From positions 1 to 64,000 of the forward strand of contig JAUISW010000002.1 of assembly GCA_030434875.1 (NCBI GenBank): a stretch of 64,000 nt of DNA. Direction: 5' to 3'. How positions within the stretch are numbered: the stretch's first letter is position 1; each line of letters starts with the position of its first letter. Shown here in pieces: positions 18,700 through 27,690 of this stretch. This DNA comes from Lachnospiraceae bacterium C1.1 (GTDB lineage: Bacteria; Bacillota; Clostridia; Lachnospirales; Lachnospiraceae). Below the pieces are notes generated by a model. That model was not told the DNA's origin, searched no databases, and was given only the letters and a program-made list of their open reading frames with translations. Position numbers and translations under genes: made by a program.

Positions 18700-20244
18700 A
18701 TGAAAACATTAAAAAATACTATAAAGCTCCTGCTGACTGTTTTTGGGATAATAGTGGCAGGCTTATTTATTGTTGCTCTTTTATTCATATATCAGATAAG
18801 ATGGAGATTATATGATGTGGGTACGGAAAAATCTCCGGATGGAAACTATAGTCTTAAATTTCAGTCTATAGGTGAGGCTGATTTCCCGTTTGGAGCTTCT
18901 CATGCCAAGGTTACATTTTATGACGGCAATAAGAAAATTAAATCATATAAAGAAGATATTTATGATGATGGAGCCCAATTCAGAAAAGAAAATTATTCTG
19001 TGGAATGGATGCCTGCCGGTGTTATTGTTACTTTTATTGGAAGTGAGCAGGCAGATGATGTCATAGAAATATATTATGATGATCAGGAAAATTTTGATGG
19101 ATATAGTTATGATGAAATTGAAGAAATTTTAAAAAATAGATATTCAATAGAAAATATAGAGTGGATTGAGGAAAAGAGAGATAGCTTAAATATAAAAGCA
19201 GATGGTGTTTCTTTTTATGCCAGGAATAATCTTGCCTTTAAGGAAAATTATATAAACAATCTTTTTAAGACAATGACAGAGACATATTTTTCTGAAGGAA
19301 CTAATAGAGGATTATCATGGGAGACAGAAAAGGGAGATTCCATAATAGATGAGGTCTATATACCTGTAATAGCTATGGAAAGCAGCTCTAAACAGGAAAT
19401 TTCTTCCTATTCTGAGGATATATGCGGATGGCTTAGATATTGTTTTGAAAAACTTCCATATAAAAAGGCAAAGAATATTTATAGCTGTTTTATACCTGAT
19501 ATTCCGGGATATACAAAAAGAAAATACTATTTTGACCCTATTGTATTAGGTGCGATAAAAGAAGATGATACAGCTATTTATAATGGCCTTTATACATATT
19601 TGGATAATTATATGGCTTATAAAACGCCTGAGCAGCTTATGGCTTCTGAGTCTGTTGACGAAATAGAAGTGGATTTGGAAGAAAATTCCGATGAGATAGA
19701 AATTGATGATGCCACTTTAAGAGAATGGGCATCTTATGATAGAGAAGCTGTATATGATTTTGCAGATGGCAGCGAATACGCAATGGTTGGAGTTGACCGT
19801 GCGCTTGGAAGCAGTTTCTATGTTTTACTTTCGTTTTCGGATCCATCTGATCAGGACACAGTCACACTAGTAAATAAGGATCCTTATAATGGTTCCGGCG
19901 GTGGAAGCTTGTTTCTTACATTTATTGATGATTCTGATCTTGGATTTTCCTGTCTTACATTTAGTGGCGGCAGTGAGGGATATTTGTATAGAACAGATAA
20001 TAGGGGAAAGTCTTTTACAGAGATCAGTATTCCATCACCAAAGGTCAAATTATCGGATGGAAAATTTTATAATCCGTTTGTCATGCCCGAAAAAGTGTGG
20101 AGAGAAGACGGAAAAGTTTATCTGAAAGTCGGGCAGGGACCTGATGGAGATTATTATAGTGAAGAATTAGGTGGAAAGGCATATGGTCTCTATGTTTCAG
20201 ATAATGATGGAAAGACTTTTGAGTTCTTAAGAGAAGAACTGTAG
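18700..20244 (+). CDS. Membrane-anchored extracellular protein, unknown
   Basis: 514 residues. One N-terminal membrane helix (about 8-32) and no lipobox, then a large extracellular part. Two regions can be told apart. Residues 40-130 have SPDGNYSLKFQSIGEADFPF and a beta-rich look. The C-terminal 150 residues have YRTDNRGKSFTEI and YVSDNDGKTFEFL, which resemble BNR/Asp-box turns of sialidase-like propellers, but only two are visible. An acidic linker (residues about 310-330) separates them. No function is assigned. It has a strong GGGAGG site and may be cotranscribed with the spermidine-synthase-like gene 27 bases downstream. Confidence 0.65.
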   Translation: MKTLKNTIKLLLTVFGIIVAGLFIVALLFIYQIRWRLYDVGTEKSPDGNYSLKFQSIGEADFPFGASHAKVTFYDGNKKIKSYKEDIYDDGAQFRKENYSVEWMPAGVIVTFIGSEQADDVIEIYYDDQENFDGYSYDEIEEILKNRYSIENIEWIEEKRDSLNIKADGVSFYARNNLAFKENYINNLFKTMTETYFSEGTNRGLSWETEKGDSIIDEVYIPVIAMESSSKQEISSYSEDICGWLRYCFEKLPYKKAKNIYSCFIPDIPGYTKRKYYFDPIVLGAIKEDDTAIYNGLYTYLDNYMAYKTPEQLMASESVDEIEVDLEENSDEIEIDDATLREWASYDREAVYDFADGSEYAMVGVDRALGSSFYVLLSFSDPSDQDTVTLVNKDPYNGSGGGSLFLTFIDDSDLGFSCLTFSGGSEGYLYRTDNRGKSFTEISIPSPKVKLSDGKFYNPFVMPEKVWREDGKVYLKVGQGPDGDYYSEELGGKAYGLYVSDNDGKTFEFLREEL

Positions 20245-20271
20245 AGTAAATATTAAGAGGAGAGTTAGTGG

Positions 20272-21891
20272 ATGGAAAGAAAGATACTTAAAAACAAATT
20301 ATATTTATATCTGACAGAATTTTTTGCCGGTATGTCGGTGATGGCTGTCGAGCTAGGTGCAAGCAGATTATTAGCACCATATTTTAGTTCCTCGCAGATA
20401 GTATGGACTATTATAATAGGAACTATAATGATCGCAATGGCACTTGGAAATTTATATGGAGGAAGGGCAGCAGATAAAAACCCTGATCCTGACAGGCTTT
20501 ATTTAAGAATAATTATTGCTGCAATCTGGATCGCGGCAATTCCTGTAGTTGGAAAATATATAATAATAGGCATTTCAGCATTGCTTATTTTTACAGTAAG
20601 TACAAATTTCCTTGTAATTGCAGCATTTGCAGCATGTATGATCATATTTGTTTTCCCGTTGTTTTTGCTTGGAACGGTTACGCCATCACTGGTTAAATTT
20701 TCGGTAGATAGCCTGGATGATAGTGGAAGTGTAGTTGGAAGGCTGAACGCCAGCAATACGATAGGAAGCATTATAGGTACTTTTGTCCCGACATTTATAA
20801 GTATACCGGCAGTGGGAACAAGTATTACTTTTTTGATATTTGCAGGGATACTTTTATTACTCTGTGCGATATATTTTATAAGCTCTAAGGTAAATTTTAC
20901 CAAGGCCAAGAGACTTCCAATTAGCATGGTTTTATTTTTCATATGCTGTCTTCTTGGCCATAATAACAGTTTTGCATTTTGGGAGAATGATCTTACTTAT
21001 GAAGGAGAATCGATCTACAATTATCTTCAGGTCAGAGAGACGGAAGACAGGGTTATTTTATCGACAAATGTATTATTTGGAGTTCAGTCAGTTTATTTGA
21101 AAAAAAATGGACCAACCGGAATGTATTATGACTATGCAATGGCAGCTTTGCCTATGACCGGAAGGTTTAAGAATACTGATGCTGAGGATCCTATGAAGGT
21201 TCTTATACTTGGAAATGGAAGCGGAACTTTTGCGACTCAGTGTGAGAGATATTATAAGAATATTGATATTACCGGAGTTGAAATTGATGAGAAGATAAGT
21301 AATCTTGCTTACAAATATTTTGAACTTCCGGATGATCTTGATGTTACGACATATGACGGCAGGGCGTATTTAAATGCTGTAAAGGATAAATACGATCTTA
21401 TTATGGTAGATGCTTATCAGGATATTACGATTCCATTTCAAATGTCTTCAGTGGAATTTTTTAAGCTTGTGGCAGACCATCTCAATGAAGATGGAGTAAT
21501 GGTCGTCAATATGAATATGCGAAGTAACTCAAAGGGAAATATAAATGAGTATCTTTCGGATACGATAGCCAGTGTTTTTCCTTTTGTAATGACATCTGAT
21601 GTAAGCGGAAGTTATAATAAGATTTTGTATGCAGGCTTTAATGATAAGATGGATGAGGGACTTTTTAATCAGGTTGAATCCGAGGAGGATAAGGATCTGA
21701 AGGAAATATATAGTAAGGCATCAGAGGGACTTGCATTTTATGAGTCCGGAGATCTGATCATGACTGATGACAAGGCTCCGGTTGAGCTGCTTGGAATGAG
21801 GATCATAGATGAGATGATAGCAGATGAAGTAAGCTTTTATAAGAAGATTTATAATGAAGACGGATTTGAGGGAGTTATGAAGGCATTTTAA
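20272..21891 (+). CDS. Membrane-fused spermidine-synthase-like methyltransferase-fold protein
   Basis: 539 residues. Residues 1-230 hold about seven membrane helices (FFAGMSVMAVELGASRLLAPYF opens the first). Residues 255-539 form a spermidine-synthase-like Rossmann domain with VLILGNGSGTFATQC, the acidic end of strand 2 (GVEIDEKI) and YDLIMVDAYQD. Fused membrane spermidine-synthase proteins are widespread but their substrate is not established, and no decarboxylase partner is nearby. GAGGAG precedes the ATG. The neighbouring extracellular protein may be a functional partner. Confidence 0.8.
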   Translation: MERKILKNKLYLYLTEFFAGMSVMAVELGASRLLAPYFSSSQIVWTIIIGTIMIAMALGNLYGGRAADKNPDPDRLYLRIIIAAIWIAAIPVVGKYIIIGISALLIFTVSTNFLVIAAFAACMIIFVFPLFLLGTVTPSLVKFSVDSLDDSGSVVGRLNASNTIGSIIGTFVPTFISIPAVGTSITFLIFAGILLLLCAIYFISSKVNFTKAKRLPISMVLFFICCLLGHNNSFAFWENDLTYEGESIYNYLQVRETEDRVILSTNVLFGVQSVYLKKNGPTGMYYDYAMAALPMTGRFKNTDAEDPMKVLILGNGSGTFATQCERYYKNIDITGVEIDEKISNLAYKYFELPDDLDVTTYDGRAYLNAVKDKYDLIMVDAYQDITIPFQMSSVEFFKLVADHLNEDGVMVVNMNMRSNSKGNINEYLSDTIASVFPFVMTSDVSGSYNKILYAGFNDKMDEGLFNQVESEEDKDLKEIYSKASEGLAFYESGDLIMTDDKAPVELLGMRIIDEMIADEVSFYKKIYNEDGFEGVMKAF

Positions 21892-21948
21892 TAAAATTAC
21901 CTATTCTTTTTATTGTATTGTGAGATTTCTTGTGATAGACTGAAAATA

Positions 21949-21964
21949 GTTAGCGCGAACTAAC
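21949..21964. promoter_or_regulatory. Possible iron-regulator operator upstream of ferritin
   Basis: GTTAG-CGCGAA-CTAAC is a short inverted repeat 30 bases before the ferritin ATG. Shape and place suggest a DtxR/Fur-class site, but this is a guess from one copy. Confidence 0.3.
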
Positions 21965-21993
21965 CCGAGTTCATATAGTAAAGGAGATTAATA

Positions 21994-22479
21994 ATGGATA
22001 AAAAAGTTGTTGAGTTGTTGAATGCACAAGTTAATAAAGAATTTTTTTCCGCATATCTTTACCTCGGAATATCTAAGTTTTTCAGCAGCCAGGATCTCCC
22101 GGGATTTGCTTCCTGGTACAGAGTTCAGGCAAAGGAAGAACAGGAACATGCAATGAAAATCTATGATTATCTTCTGGAGCAGGATGAGGATGTTAGTTTA
22201 GATTCGATAGCAGAAGTTAAGGTGGATTTTAAGGATGCGCTTGAAGCTGCAAAAGCTGCAGATAAGCATGAGCATTATATCACAGATGAAATTGGAAAGA
22301 TCATGGACGCTGCCGTTGAAGCTAAGGACTACAGGACACAGCTTTTCCTGAACTGGTTTATAACTGAGCAGGCAGAAGAAGAAAGAAATTCTAAGGATAT
22401 GATAACTAAGATTGAAATGCTTAATTCTGACAAAAAGAACCTTTATCTTCTTGATAAAGAAGTTGGGGCAAGAAAGTAA
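21994..22479 (+). CDS. ftnA: Ferritin
   Basis: 161 residues, normal length for non-haem bacterial ferritin. Ferroxidase ligands are visible in EFFSAYLYLGI, AKEEQEHAMKIYDYL and ITEQAEEERNSKDM. No haem-ligating Met of bacterioferritin is at the usual place. It stores iron and limits Fenton chemistry. AAGGAG precedes the ATG. It is probably monocistronic, with a hairpin at 22526-22571. Confidence 0.92.
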   Translation: MDKKVVELLNAQVNKEFFSAYLYLGISKFFSSQDLPGFASWYRVQAKEEQEHAMKIYDYLLEQDEDVSLDSIAEVKVDFKDALEAAKAADKHEHYITDEIGKIMDAAVEAKDYRTQLFLNWFITEQAEEERNSKDMITKIEMLNSDKKNLYLLDKEVGARK

Positions 22480-22525
22480 TTCAAAAAAGATGAAGCAGAT
22501 TGCTTTTTCTGCTTTTGCTTAAGAT

Positions 22526-22571
22526 AAATCCCTCAGCTGCTGGATTAATTTTACAGTAGCAGGAGGGGTTT
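22526..22571 (+). terminator. Ferritin terminator
   Basis: AAATCCCTCAGCTGCTG pairs imperfectly with AGTAGCAGGAGGGGTTT, followed by TATTTTT. The remaining 230 bases to 22802 are AT-rich and show no gene. Confidence 0.65.
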
Positions 22572-22801
22572 ATTTTTACGAGTTATTACATTATTTATAT
22601 CAATGAATATATTGATATTATTTAACAACTTATTATAAATGATAGTAGTTTTATCGTAAAAACTTGTATATCATAATTTAGATGTACTATAATGAAAAAT
22701 AATAGTATCAAAAGATTTTTATCTACAATATATATTGGTTTATACAGAAGTCACTTTCGTTTATTATTATATAGAAAGCAATTTTTGCTTGGGAGATAAA
22801 T

Positions 22802-24154
22802 ATGTTGGAGGCATTAAGGCACTTCCAACTGTCATTTATGATTTTTTTGAGTGGCTGTTGCGGGGTTTTAGCTATTTTGGCCTATGCAACGCGAGTATTA
22901 TCAAAGGATAGACGAAATGCACTGGTAAATATGGAAATTGGGGCGATGCTGCTGTTGATCTCGGATTATCTGGCGTATAGATACAGGGGCAGCATTGGGG
23001 AAACGGCTTTTTGGATGGTCAGGATATGTAATTTTTTAGTGTATTTTCTGATCAATTATGTTATTTTTTCTTTTAACAGATATCTGGTAGACTTGCTTAA
23101 GAATGAAGGTCGTCAGGAAAAAATTCCAATACTGCTTGTAATTTCAAAAAAACTTTTTTACATTTCTGTGCTTTTTATTATAATTTCTCAGTTTACCGGT
23201 GTTTATTACACCTTTGATGAATATAACAGATATCACAGGGGACCGGGATTTGAATTATGCTATATGATCCCTCTGGTGATGTCATTATTTCAAATAATAA
23301 CTATCGTAAGATATCGTAAATGTCTTGAAAAACGAAACTATGTCTTGTTAATGATGTTTTCGATTTTACCGTATATTGCTTCAATTGTTCAGGTATTTGC
23401 ATATGGTTTTTCTTTGACAAATATCACAATAGTCGGTAATGTTGTGGTAGTTTATATATTTGAGATATTTAATTTGAATCGTGCTGTAGAGAGGGCAAAT
23501 AAACTTGAAATTGAGTATCTGAAAGCAGAACAAAGAAGAATCCGGAGAATGTTTGAGCAGACGGCCGGTGCATTAGTCAGTGCGATAGACGCAAAAGATC
23601 CATATACACATGGGCATTCAATAAGAGTTGCAGCCTATGCGAGGATGATCGCAAGAGAAGCCGGAAAATCAAATGAAGAGTGTGACGAAATATATTATTC
23701 AGCGCTCTTGCATGACATAGGAAAAATTGGTATAGATGATCTGATAATCAATAAGAGTGGAAAGCTATCTAAAGATGAGTTTGCATCTATAAAGCTTCAT
23801 ACAATAATTGGTGATAAGATTTTGGAAAGTATACATGATTCTGAATTTTTGAGTATTGGTGCCAAATATCATCATGAGAGATATGATGGAAAGGGATATC
23901 CAAATGGACTCGCTGGAGAAGACATTCCTGAAGCGGCGAGAATCATTGCTATAGCAGATGCCTATGATGCCATGACATCTACCCGAAGTTATCGTGGTCC
24001 AATGAAGCAGGAATTGGTAAGAGAAGAATTTGTAAAAGGTTCCGGAACTCAGTTTGATCCCAATTTTGTTGAAATAATGATAAAATTAATAGATCGAGAT
24101 ACAGAATTCCATATGCATGAAAATGCAAAAACTGATTTAGAAAATGTTATTTAG
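22802..24154 (+). CDS. Membrane HD-GYP phosphodiesterase
   Basis: 450 residues. About seven N-terminal membrane helices (1-230) form a sensor-like membrane part. A coiled-coil signalling helix (NRAVERANKLEIEYLKAEQR) follows. The HD-GYP domain (from about 255) has HSIRVAAYARMIA, LLHDIGKIG and YHHERYDGKGYPNGL, with metal ligands and the GYP signature all present. It should hydrolyse cyclic di-GMP in response to a membrane signal. A GGDEF synthase is encoded at 47657. Its terminator borders the candidate parS upstream of parA. Confidence 0.9.
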   Translation: MLEALRHFQLSFMIFLSGCCGVLAILAYATRVLSKDRRNALVNMEIGAMLLLISDYLAYRYRGSIGETAFWMVRICNFLVYFLINYVIFSFNRYLVDLLKNEGRQEKIPILLVISKKLFYISVLFIIISQFTGVYYTFDEYNRYHRGPGFELCYMIPLVMSLFQIITIVRYRKCLEKRNYVLLMMFSILPYIASIVQVFAYGFSLTNITIVGNVVVVYIFEIFNLNRAVERANKLEIEYLKAEQRRIRRMFEQTAGALVSAIDAKDPYTHGHSIRVAAYARMIAREAGKSNEECDEIYYSALLHDIGKIGIDDLIINKSGKLSKDEFASIKLHTIIGDKILESIHDSEFLSIGAKYHHERYDGKGYPNGLAGEDIPEAARIIAIADAYDAMTSTRSYRGPMKQELVREEFVKGSGTQFDPNFVEIMIKLIDRDTEFHMHENAKTDLENVI

Positions 24155-24160
24155 AAAAGA

Positions 24161-24205
24161 AATATCCCAAATGAAAGGTTAAATTTCGTTTGGGATATTT
24201 TTTTC
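24161..24205 (+). terminator. HD-GYP gene terminator
   Basis: AATATCCCAAA and TTTGGGATATT form a perfect stem followed by a T-run. The candidate parS begins three bases later. Confidence 0.85.
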
Positions 24206-24207
24206 GT

Positions 24208-24222
24208 CCTCACGGTGAGGAT
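24208..24222. promoter_or_regulatory. 15-bp palindrome, candidate parS copy 4 (upstream of parA)
   Basis: TCCTCACGGTGAGGA, 23 bases before the -35 box of the parA promoter. This is the position where partition centromeres or ParA/ParB regulatory sites commonly lie. Confidence 0.65.
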
Positions 24223-24244
24223 AATAAATTAATTAAATAATACA

Positions 24245-24273
24245 TTGACCTTGTATGTACTGAGGAATATAAT
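24245..24273 (+). promoter_or_regulatory. parAB promoter
   Basis: TTGACC (24245-24250), 17-base spacer, TATAAT (24268-24273): a strong vegetative promoter 68 bases before the chosen start. Confidence 0.75.
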
Positions 24274-24284
24274 AGAAAACGTAG

Positions 24285-24315
24285 TTGAGCGCAGGGGTGT
24301 TAATGTCTGCGTCAA
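24285..24315 (+). promoter_or_regulatory. Leader hairpin in the parA transcript
   Basis: TTGAGCGCAG and CTGCGTCAA pair with one bulge within the predicted leader. A nearby CCCTT-AAAGGG element overlaps the ribosome site region and may affect translation. Confidence 0.4.
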
Positions 24316-24340
24316 AGAACTCCCTTAAAGGGTGGAAAGA

Positions 24341-25171
24341 ATGAGGATAATTGATATGAATAATGTCAGGAGAGTAGCTTTAGTCAACAGAAAGGGTGGC
24401 TGTGGTAAAACAACTTCTTTATTCTCAATTGCCGGAATATTGGCAGGCGAAGAAGGAAAAAAAGTCTTTGTTATAGATCTGGATGCGCAGAGAAATACTA
24501 CGACTACAATGTCTATGAATCTTGAAGAAGATGAAATCCCTGAGGCAACTATTATGGATGTCCTTAATGGGGCAGATATAGAGGATGCTTTGTGTGGTGT
24601 TAAATGGCAGGCAAGAGGACAGAGAAACTTTACGAGTTATGATGTGGATGTTTTATGCGGAGCTCCTAATATTGATGCTGCTGATGGAATAGTATCAATT
24701 TCTGAGGAGAAACTTGCTGAGGCCGGCGAAAGAATTAATGAATATATAAACGCCAATGGATATGAATGGGTTCTTGTAGATATGCCGCCGTCATCTAAAA
24801 CAATTAATGATTTTTGCTTTAAGTATCTTGCAGATTATATGCTTATACCTTTTTCACCTGATTCTTATTCAGCTGAGGGTTATGAGCGTTTGATGCAGGA
24901 TCTGGCAGATGCCAGAGAGGTTAATCCTAAAGCAAGAATTATAGGTGCATTCTTGGCAAAAAAAGATATAAGATTTGCTCTGCATAAGGCCGTTGATGAC
25001 GAATTAAAAGAACTTGATTTTTATATCTGTGATGTACCTTATGAGTCGGCAATTGCAGAATCAACATATTTTGGAAGACCGGTTTGTTTTTATAAATCAA
25101 ATTCTAAGGGAAGCATAGCTTATCGAAGAATTGTAAACGTAATAGAAGACAGGATAAGAAAAGATTATTGA
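24341..25171 (+). CDS. parA: Partition ATPase ParA
   Basis: About 277 residues. The deviant Walker A is RKGGCGKTTS right at the N-terminus, with FVIDLDAQRN (Walker A'), WVLVDMPPSS (Walker B) and a late IRFALHKAVDDEL region. There is no N-terminal HTH, so this is a type Ib-like ParA by layout, though it is paired with a large ParB. Starts at 24332 (GTG), 24341 (ATG) and 24356 (ATG with GAGG upstream) are all possible; 24356 would begin immediately before the P-loop strand. It should drive segregation of this replicon through its ParB. It is first in the operon parA-parB-two small genes. Confidence 0.92.
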   Translation: MRIIDMNNVRRVALVNRKGGCGKTTSLFSIAGILAGEEGKKVFVIDLDAQRNTTTTMSMNLEEDEIPEATIMDVLNGADIEDALCGVKWQARGQRNFTSYDVDVLCGAPNIDAADGIVSISEEKLAEAGERINEYINANGYEWVLVDMPPSSKTINDFCFKYLADYMLIPFSPDSYSAEGYERLMQDLADAREVNPKARIIGAFLAKKDIRFALHKAVDDELKELDFYICDVPYESAIAESTYFGRPVCFYKSNSKGSIAYRRIVNVIEDRIRKDY

Positions 25172-25212
25172 TCTAAAAAGTCTGTCTGACAGAAAGAAAG
25201 AGGAAATTTATT

Positions 25213-26334
25213 TTGGCTAAAAATTTCAAAAAAAGAAACTCTGCTTTTGCAGCTGCAAAGGCTGCAGAAAGTATAATGGCAAAGCAGGATGAGATCAAAG
25301 TTTTGCCGATAGACAAAATAGATGCCTACGCAGATAATAATGAAGATATTTCAAATATAGATGATCTGCTTGCGTCTATGAAGGAAAATGGATTTACCGA
25401 TCCAATAGAGGTTACAAATTATGGCTGTGAAGACGGAAGATATGTTGTATTGTCCGGCCACAGACGATTACACGCATGGAATACATTACATAACGGAAGT
25501 CAGCCGGTGAAATGTATTGTTGTTGACTCAGCAAAATTTAAGTCTGATGCCGATGTAAAAAACTACGTCTTAATGGCAAACTCGCAGAGAGATTCAGCAA
25601 AGGATCCTTTATTGCTGATCAAACGATATAAAGAACATGAGAAATATTTAAATGAAATAAAGTTTGATGGGAATATCAGGGATGAGATAGCTAATCGCCT
25701 TGGAATTTCAACTCAGCAGGCTGACCGTTATAAACAGCTTGGAAAATGTATTCCCGAAATCCAGCAGATGGTAGCAGAAGAAAAAATAGGGATGTCTACA
25801 GCCGTTTATATAGCGCCTCTTGAAACTGCGGATCAGGAAAAGTTTTATCAGATAATGCTTGAAGCTATAGCAGATGAAACTTCAATAACAAGAACTGTTA
25901 TGCAGAAGATGATAAAGCATTTTAAGGCAGGTCATAATGACTGGTCGGCAATAAAAGAGGAAATGTACAGAGAGGATCATCCGGATATGCCATTAGTATC
26001 AGTAGATCCTACTGAGGAAAGTTCAGATGAAAACTCCGGCACAGTAGATGATGAAACTGATGAGTATGATACAGATGAGGCTTCAGAAGAATATCAGGCT
26101 GATGAAGATATTTCGGAAGAAGACACAGATGACGAAGAAGAATACTCTAAAGAATCAGAGGAATCCAGTGAGAGAAAGAACGCCAATGATCTGATCCGGG
26201 CATTGAAAAAACTTGATCTTCTTCTTAATAACAAGATTTATGATTTTGAGGATGAGGAAGCCGTTGTAAATATGGCAAGAGAAACGGTCAATAGTATAAA
26301 AGAGAATATTATAGATCCTTTTGATGCAAAATAA
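25213..26334 (+). CDS. parB: Centromere-binding protein ParB
   Basis: 373 residues with a TTG start, supported by AGAGG upstream. The N-terminal ParB/Srx CTPase-type domain has LPIDKIDAY, YVVLSGHRRLHAW (box II variant GHRRLHA) and NSQRDSAKDPLLLIKRYKEH. A central HTH follows (RDEIANRLGISTQQADRYKQL). Residues about 255-320 are an extended, highly acidic linker (Asp/Glu/Ser), and a C-terminal helical dimerisation part ends the protein. The HTH should read a replicon-specific centromere; the 15-bp palindrome is the best candidate. The long acidic linker is unusual. Confidence 0.92.
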   Translation: MAKNFKKRNSAFAAAKAAESIMAKQDEIKVLPIDKIDAYADNNEDISNIDDLLASMKENGFTDPIEVTNYGCEDGRYVVLSGHRRLHAWNTLHNGSQPVKCIVVDSAKFKSDADVKNYVLMANSQRDSAKDPLLLIKRYKEHEKYLNEIKFDGNIRDEIANRLGISTQQADRYKQLGKCIPEIQQMVAEEKIGMSTAVYIAPLETADQEKFYQIMLEAIADETSITRTVMQKMIKHFKAGHNDWSAIKEEMYREDHPDMPLVSVDPTEESSDENSGTVDDETDEYDTDEASEEYQADEDISEEDTDDEEEYSKESEESSERKNANDLIRALKKLDLLLNNKIYDFEDEEAVVNMARETVNSIKENIIDPFDAK

Positions 26335-26368
26335 TAAATTGATTCACAGAGGGAACTAAGAGGAAGAT

Positions 26369-26713
26369 ATGGGAAATAGCACAGATTATCTTGGACTTCG
26401 TGTCAATAAGGATTTATATGAAGATTTCAAAATATATTGCAAAAAGCGTGAAATATCTGTTGCCTTTGCGTTGGAACTACTTGCTGATGAATGTATTAAA
26501 CTAAAGAAACTGCCTTTTATACTGGATGTTAATGAGGCGAATTTGAAATATGATGGAAATGAAGCCAGAAAATCTGTATTCCTAGAGCGCAGTCGTCGTG
26601 AAGAATTCCAGAGTGTATGTGAGAATAATATCTGTCTCAAGATGTCTAATGTTGTTAAGGCTTTTATGATATATTGCGTGACATACTCTCCGAAATTACC
26701 ATATTCTTTTTAA
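26369..26713 (+). CDS. Small protein with tandem ribbon-helix-helix-like halves (1)
   Basis: 114 residues. Two similar halves can be read: LGLRVNKDLYEDFKIYCKKREISVAFALELL (about 8-38) and a second starting KSVFLERSRREEFQSVCENN (about 69-88). Each has an alternating strand, then a helix, then a turn and a second helix, the layout of RHH DNA-binding proteins. One chain with two halves could act as a pseudo-dimer. It is third in the par operon and a paralogue of the next gene. DNA binding and role (operon repressor or partition accessory) are inference. Confidence 0.55.
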   Translation: MGNSTDYLGLRVNKDLYEDFKIYCKKREISVAFALELLADECIKLKKLPFILDVNEANLKYDGNEARKSVFLERSRREEFQSVCENNICLKMSNVVKAFMIYCVTYSPKLPYSF

Positions 26714-26756
26714 CTCAGTCGAATGATAGACGATTAGATTGAAAGGGAGCCTATTT

Positions 26757-27092
26757 ATGAGAAAAGATGATTCTCAGAATTTGAAAATAAATAGTGCAAT
26801 GCGGGAAGATTTTCTTGAAATCTGCAAAAAAACAGGTATAAAAGAGTCAAAGGCGATTGAAAAGTTTATATCATATACAATAGAAAAAGATGGTTTTGAT
26901 ATTGATCTGTCTAATTACAAAAAAATCATATCGGTAAAAACCGATACAAGGATATGCTATAGGATAGACAGTGAACGGAAAGAAAAATTTAAGTCCATAT
27001 GTGAAATAAATAATATACCCGTAAGTGGCGCGGTAAAGTTATTTATGGATGATGTTATCAAAGAGAAAAGTATGGGAAAATATTTTAATTAA
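26757..27092 (+). CDS. Small protein with tandem ribbon-helix-helix-like halves (2)
   Basis: 111 residues from the ATG at 26757 with AAGGGAG upstream. It is a diverged paralogue of the preceding gene. The halves are LKINSAMREDFLEICKKTG (about 9-27) and TRICYRIDSERKEKFKSICE (about 68-87), each followed by a Ser/Ala-rich second helix. The pattern strand-E/K-EF-x-C is shared by all four halves of the two proteins. It closes the par operon before a strong terminator. No known family name is claimed. Confidence 0.55.
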   Translation: MRKDDSQNLKINSAMREDFLEICKKTGIKESKAIEKFISYTIEKDGFDIDLSNYKKIISVKTDTRICYRIDSERKEKFKSICEINNIPVSGAVKLFMDDVIKEKSMGKYFN

Positions 27093-27135
27093 AATCGGGA
27101 TAGAGAATTTTTTGAAATTAAATAGCCAATTTGTG

Positions 27136-27166
27136 ACAGCCGGAGAGTTTCTCCGGCTGTTTTTTT
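27136..27166 (+). terminator. par operon terminator
   Basis: ACAGCCGGAG-AGTTT-CTCCGGCTGT followed by seven Ts: a textbook intrinsic terminator. Confidence 0.95.
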
Positions 27167-27167
27167 A

Positions 27168-27221
27168 TTGACAAGAATAAAAGATAGTGTTATTATCCAA
27201 ACTAATTACACAAGGTAATTA
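27168..27221 (+). promoter_or_regulatory. Promoter and operator of the MarR-MATE operon
   Basis: TTGACA (27168-27173), 17 bases, TATTAT (27191-27196), then the palindrome TAATTAC-ACAAG-GTAATTA (27203-27221) over the probable start of transcription. The palindrome is a good candidate for the MarR repressor site. Confidence 0.75.
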
Positions 27222-27246
27222 TTAAAGCTAAGAAGGGCAATTGTAA

Positions 27247-27690
27247 ATGACAAAGGATAAGATAAAAGAAATTATGGATGCCTGTTATCAGGCGAAACGT
27301 GTTAGAGATATGTTGCCGGCACTTCCGGGAGGAGTAACTTCGTCACACATTCATTATCTGGATACACTTAGGAAACTGGAAAAAACAACTGACAGAGTTA
27401 AGGTAAGTGATATAAGCGATGAACTCGGACTTCCGAGGCCGAGTGTTACCAAAACTCTTAAAAATATGGAAGAAATGGGATTTATAGAGAAAGAAAGCAC
27501 GGATGCTGACGGAAGATATGTTTTTATAAAAATTACTGATAAGGGCAGGGCGCTGGTAGATAAATATGTGGACAGATACTTTGATAGTCTGTCAGAAGAT
27601 CTTAAAGATATCTCTGATGAAGATGTTGATAAGATGATAGAAGTAGTTAGAAAAATTTATATAGTAATGAGTAAGAGGAAAGAAAAATGA
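27247..27690 (+). CDS. MarR-family regulator
   Basis: 147 residues with a winged HTH: VKVSDISDELGLPRPSVTKTLKNMEEMGFIEKE followed by the wing DADGRYVFIKITDKG. The gene stop overlaps the MATE start (ATGA), so the pair is translationally coupled, and an inverted repeat covers its promoter. It probably represses the MATE exporter and itself until a small ligand binds. Confidence 0.88.
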   Translation: MTKDKIKEIMDACYQAKRVRDMLPALPGGVTSSHIHYLDTLRKLEKTTDRVKVSDISDELGLPRPSVTKTLKNMEEMGFIEKESTDADGRYVFIKITDKGRALVDKYVDRYFDSLSEDLKDISDEDVDKMIEVVRKIYIVMSKRKEK

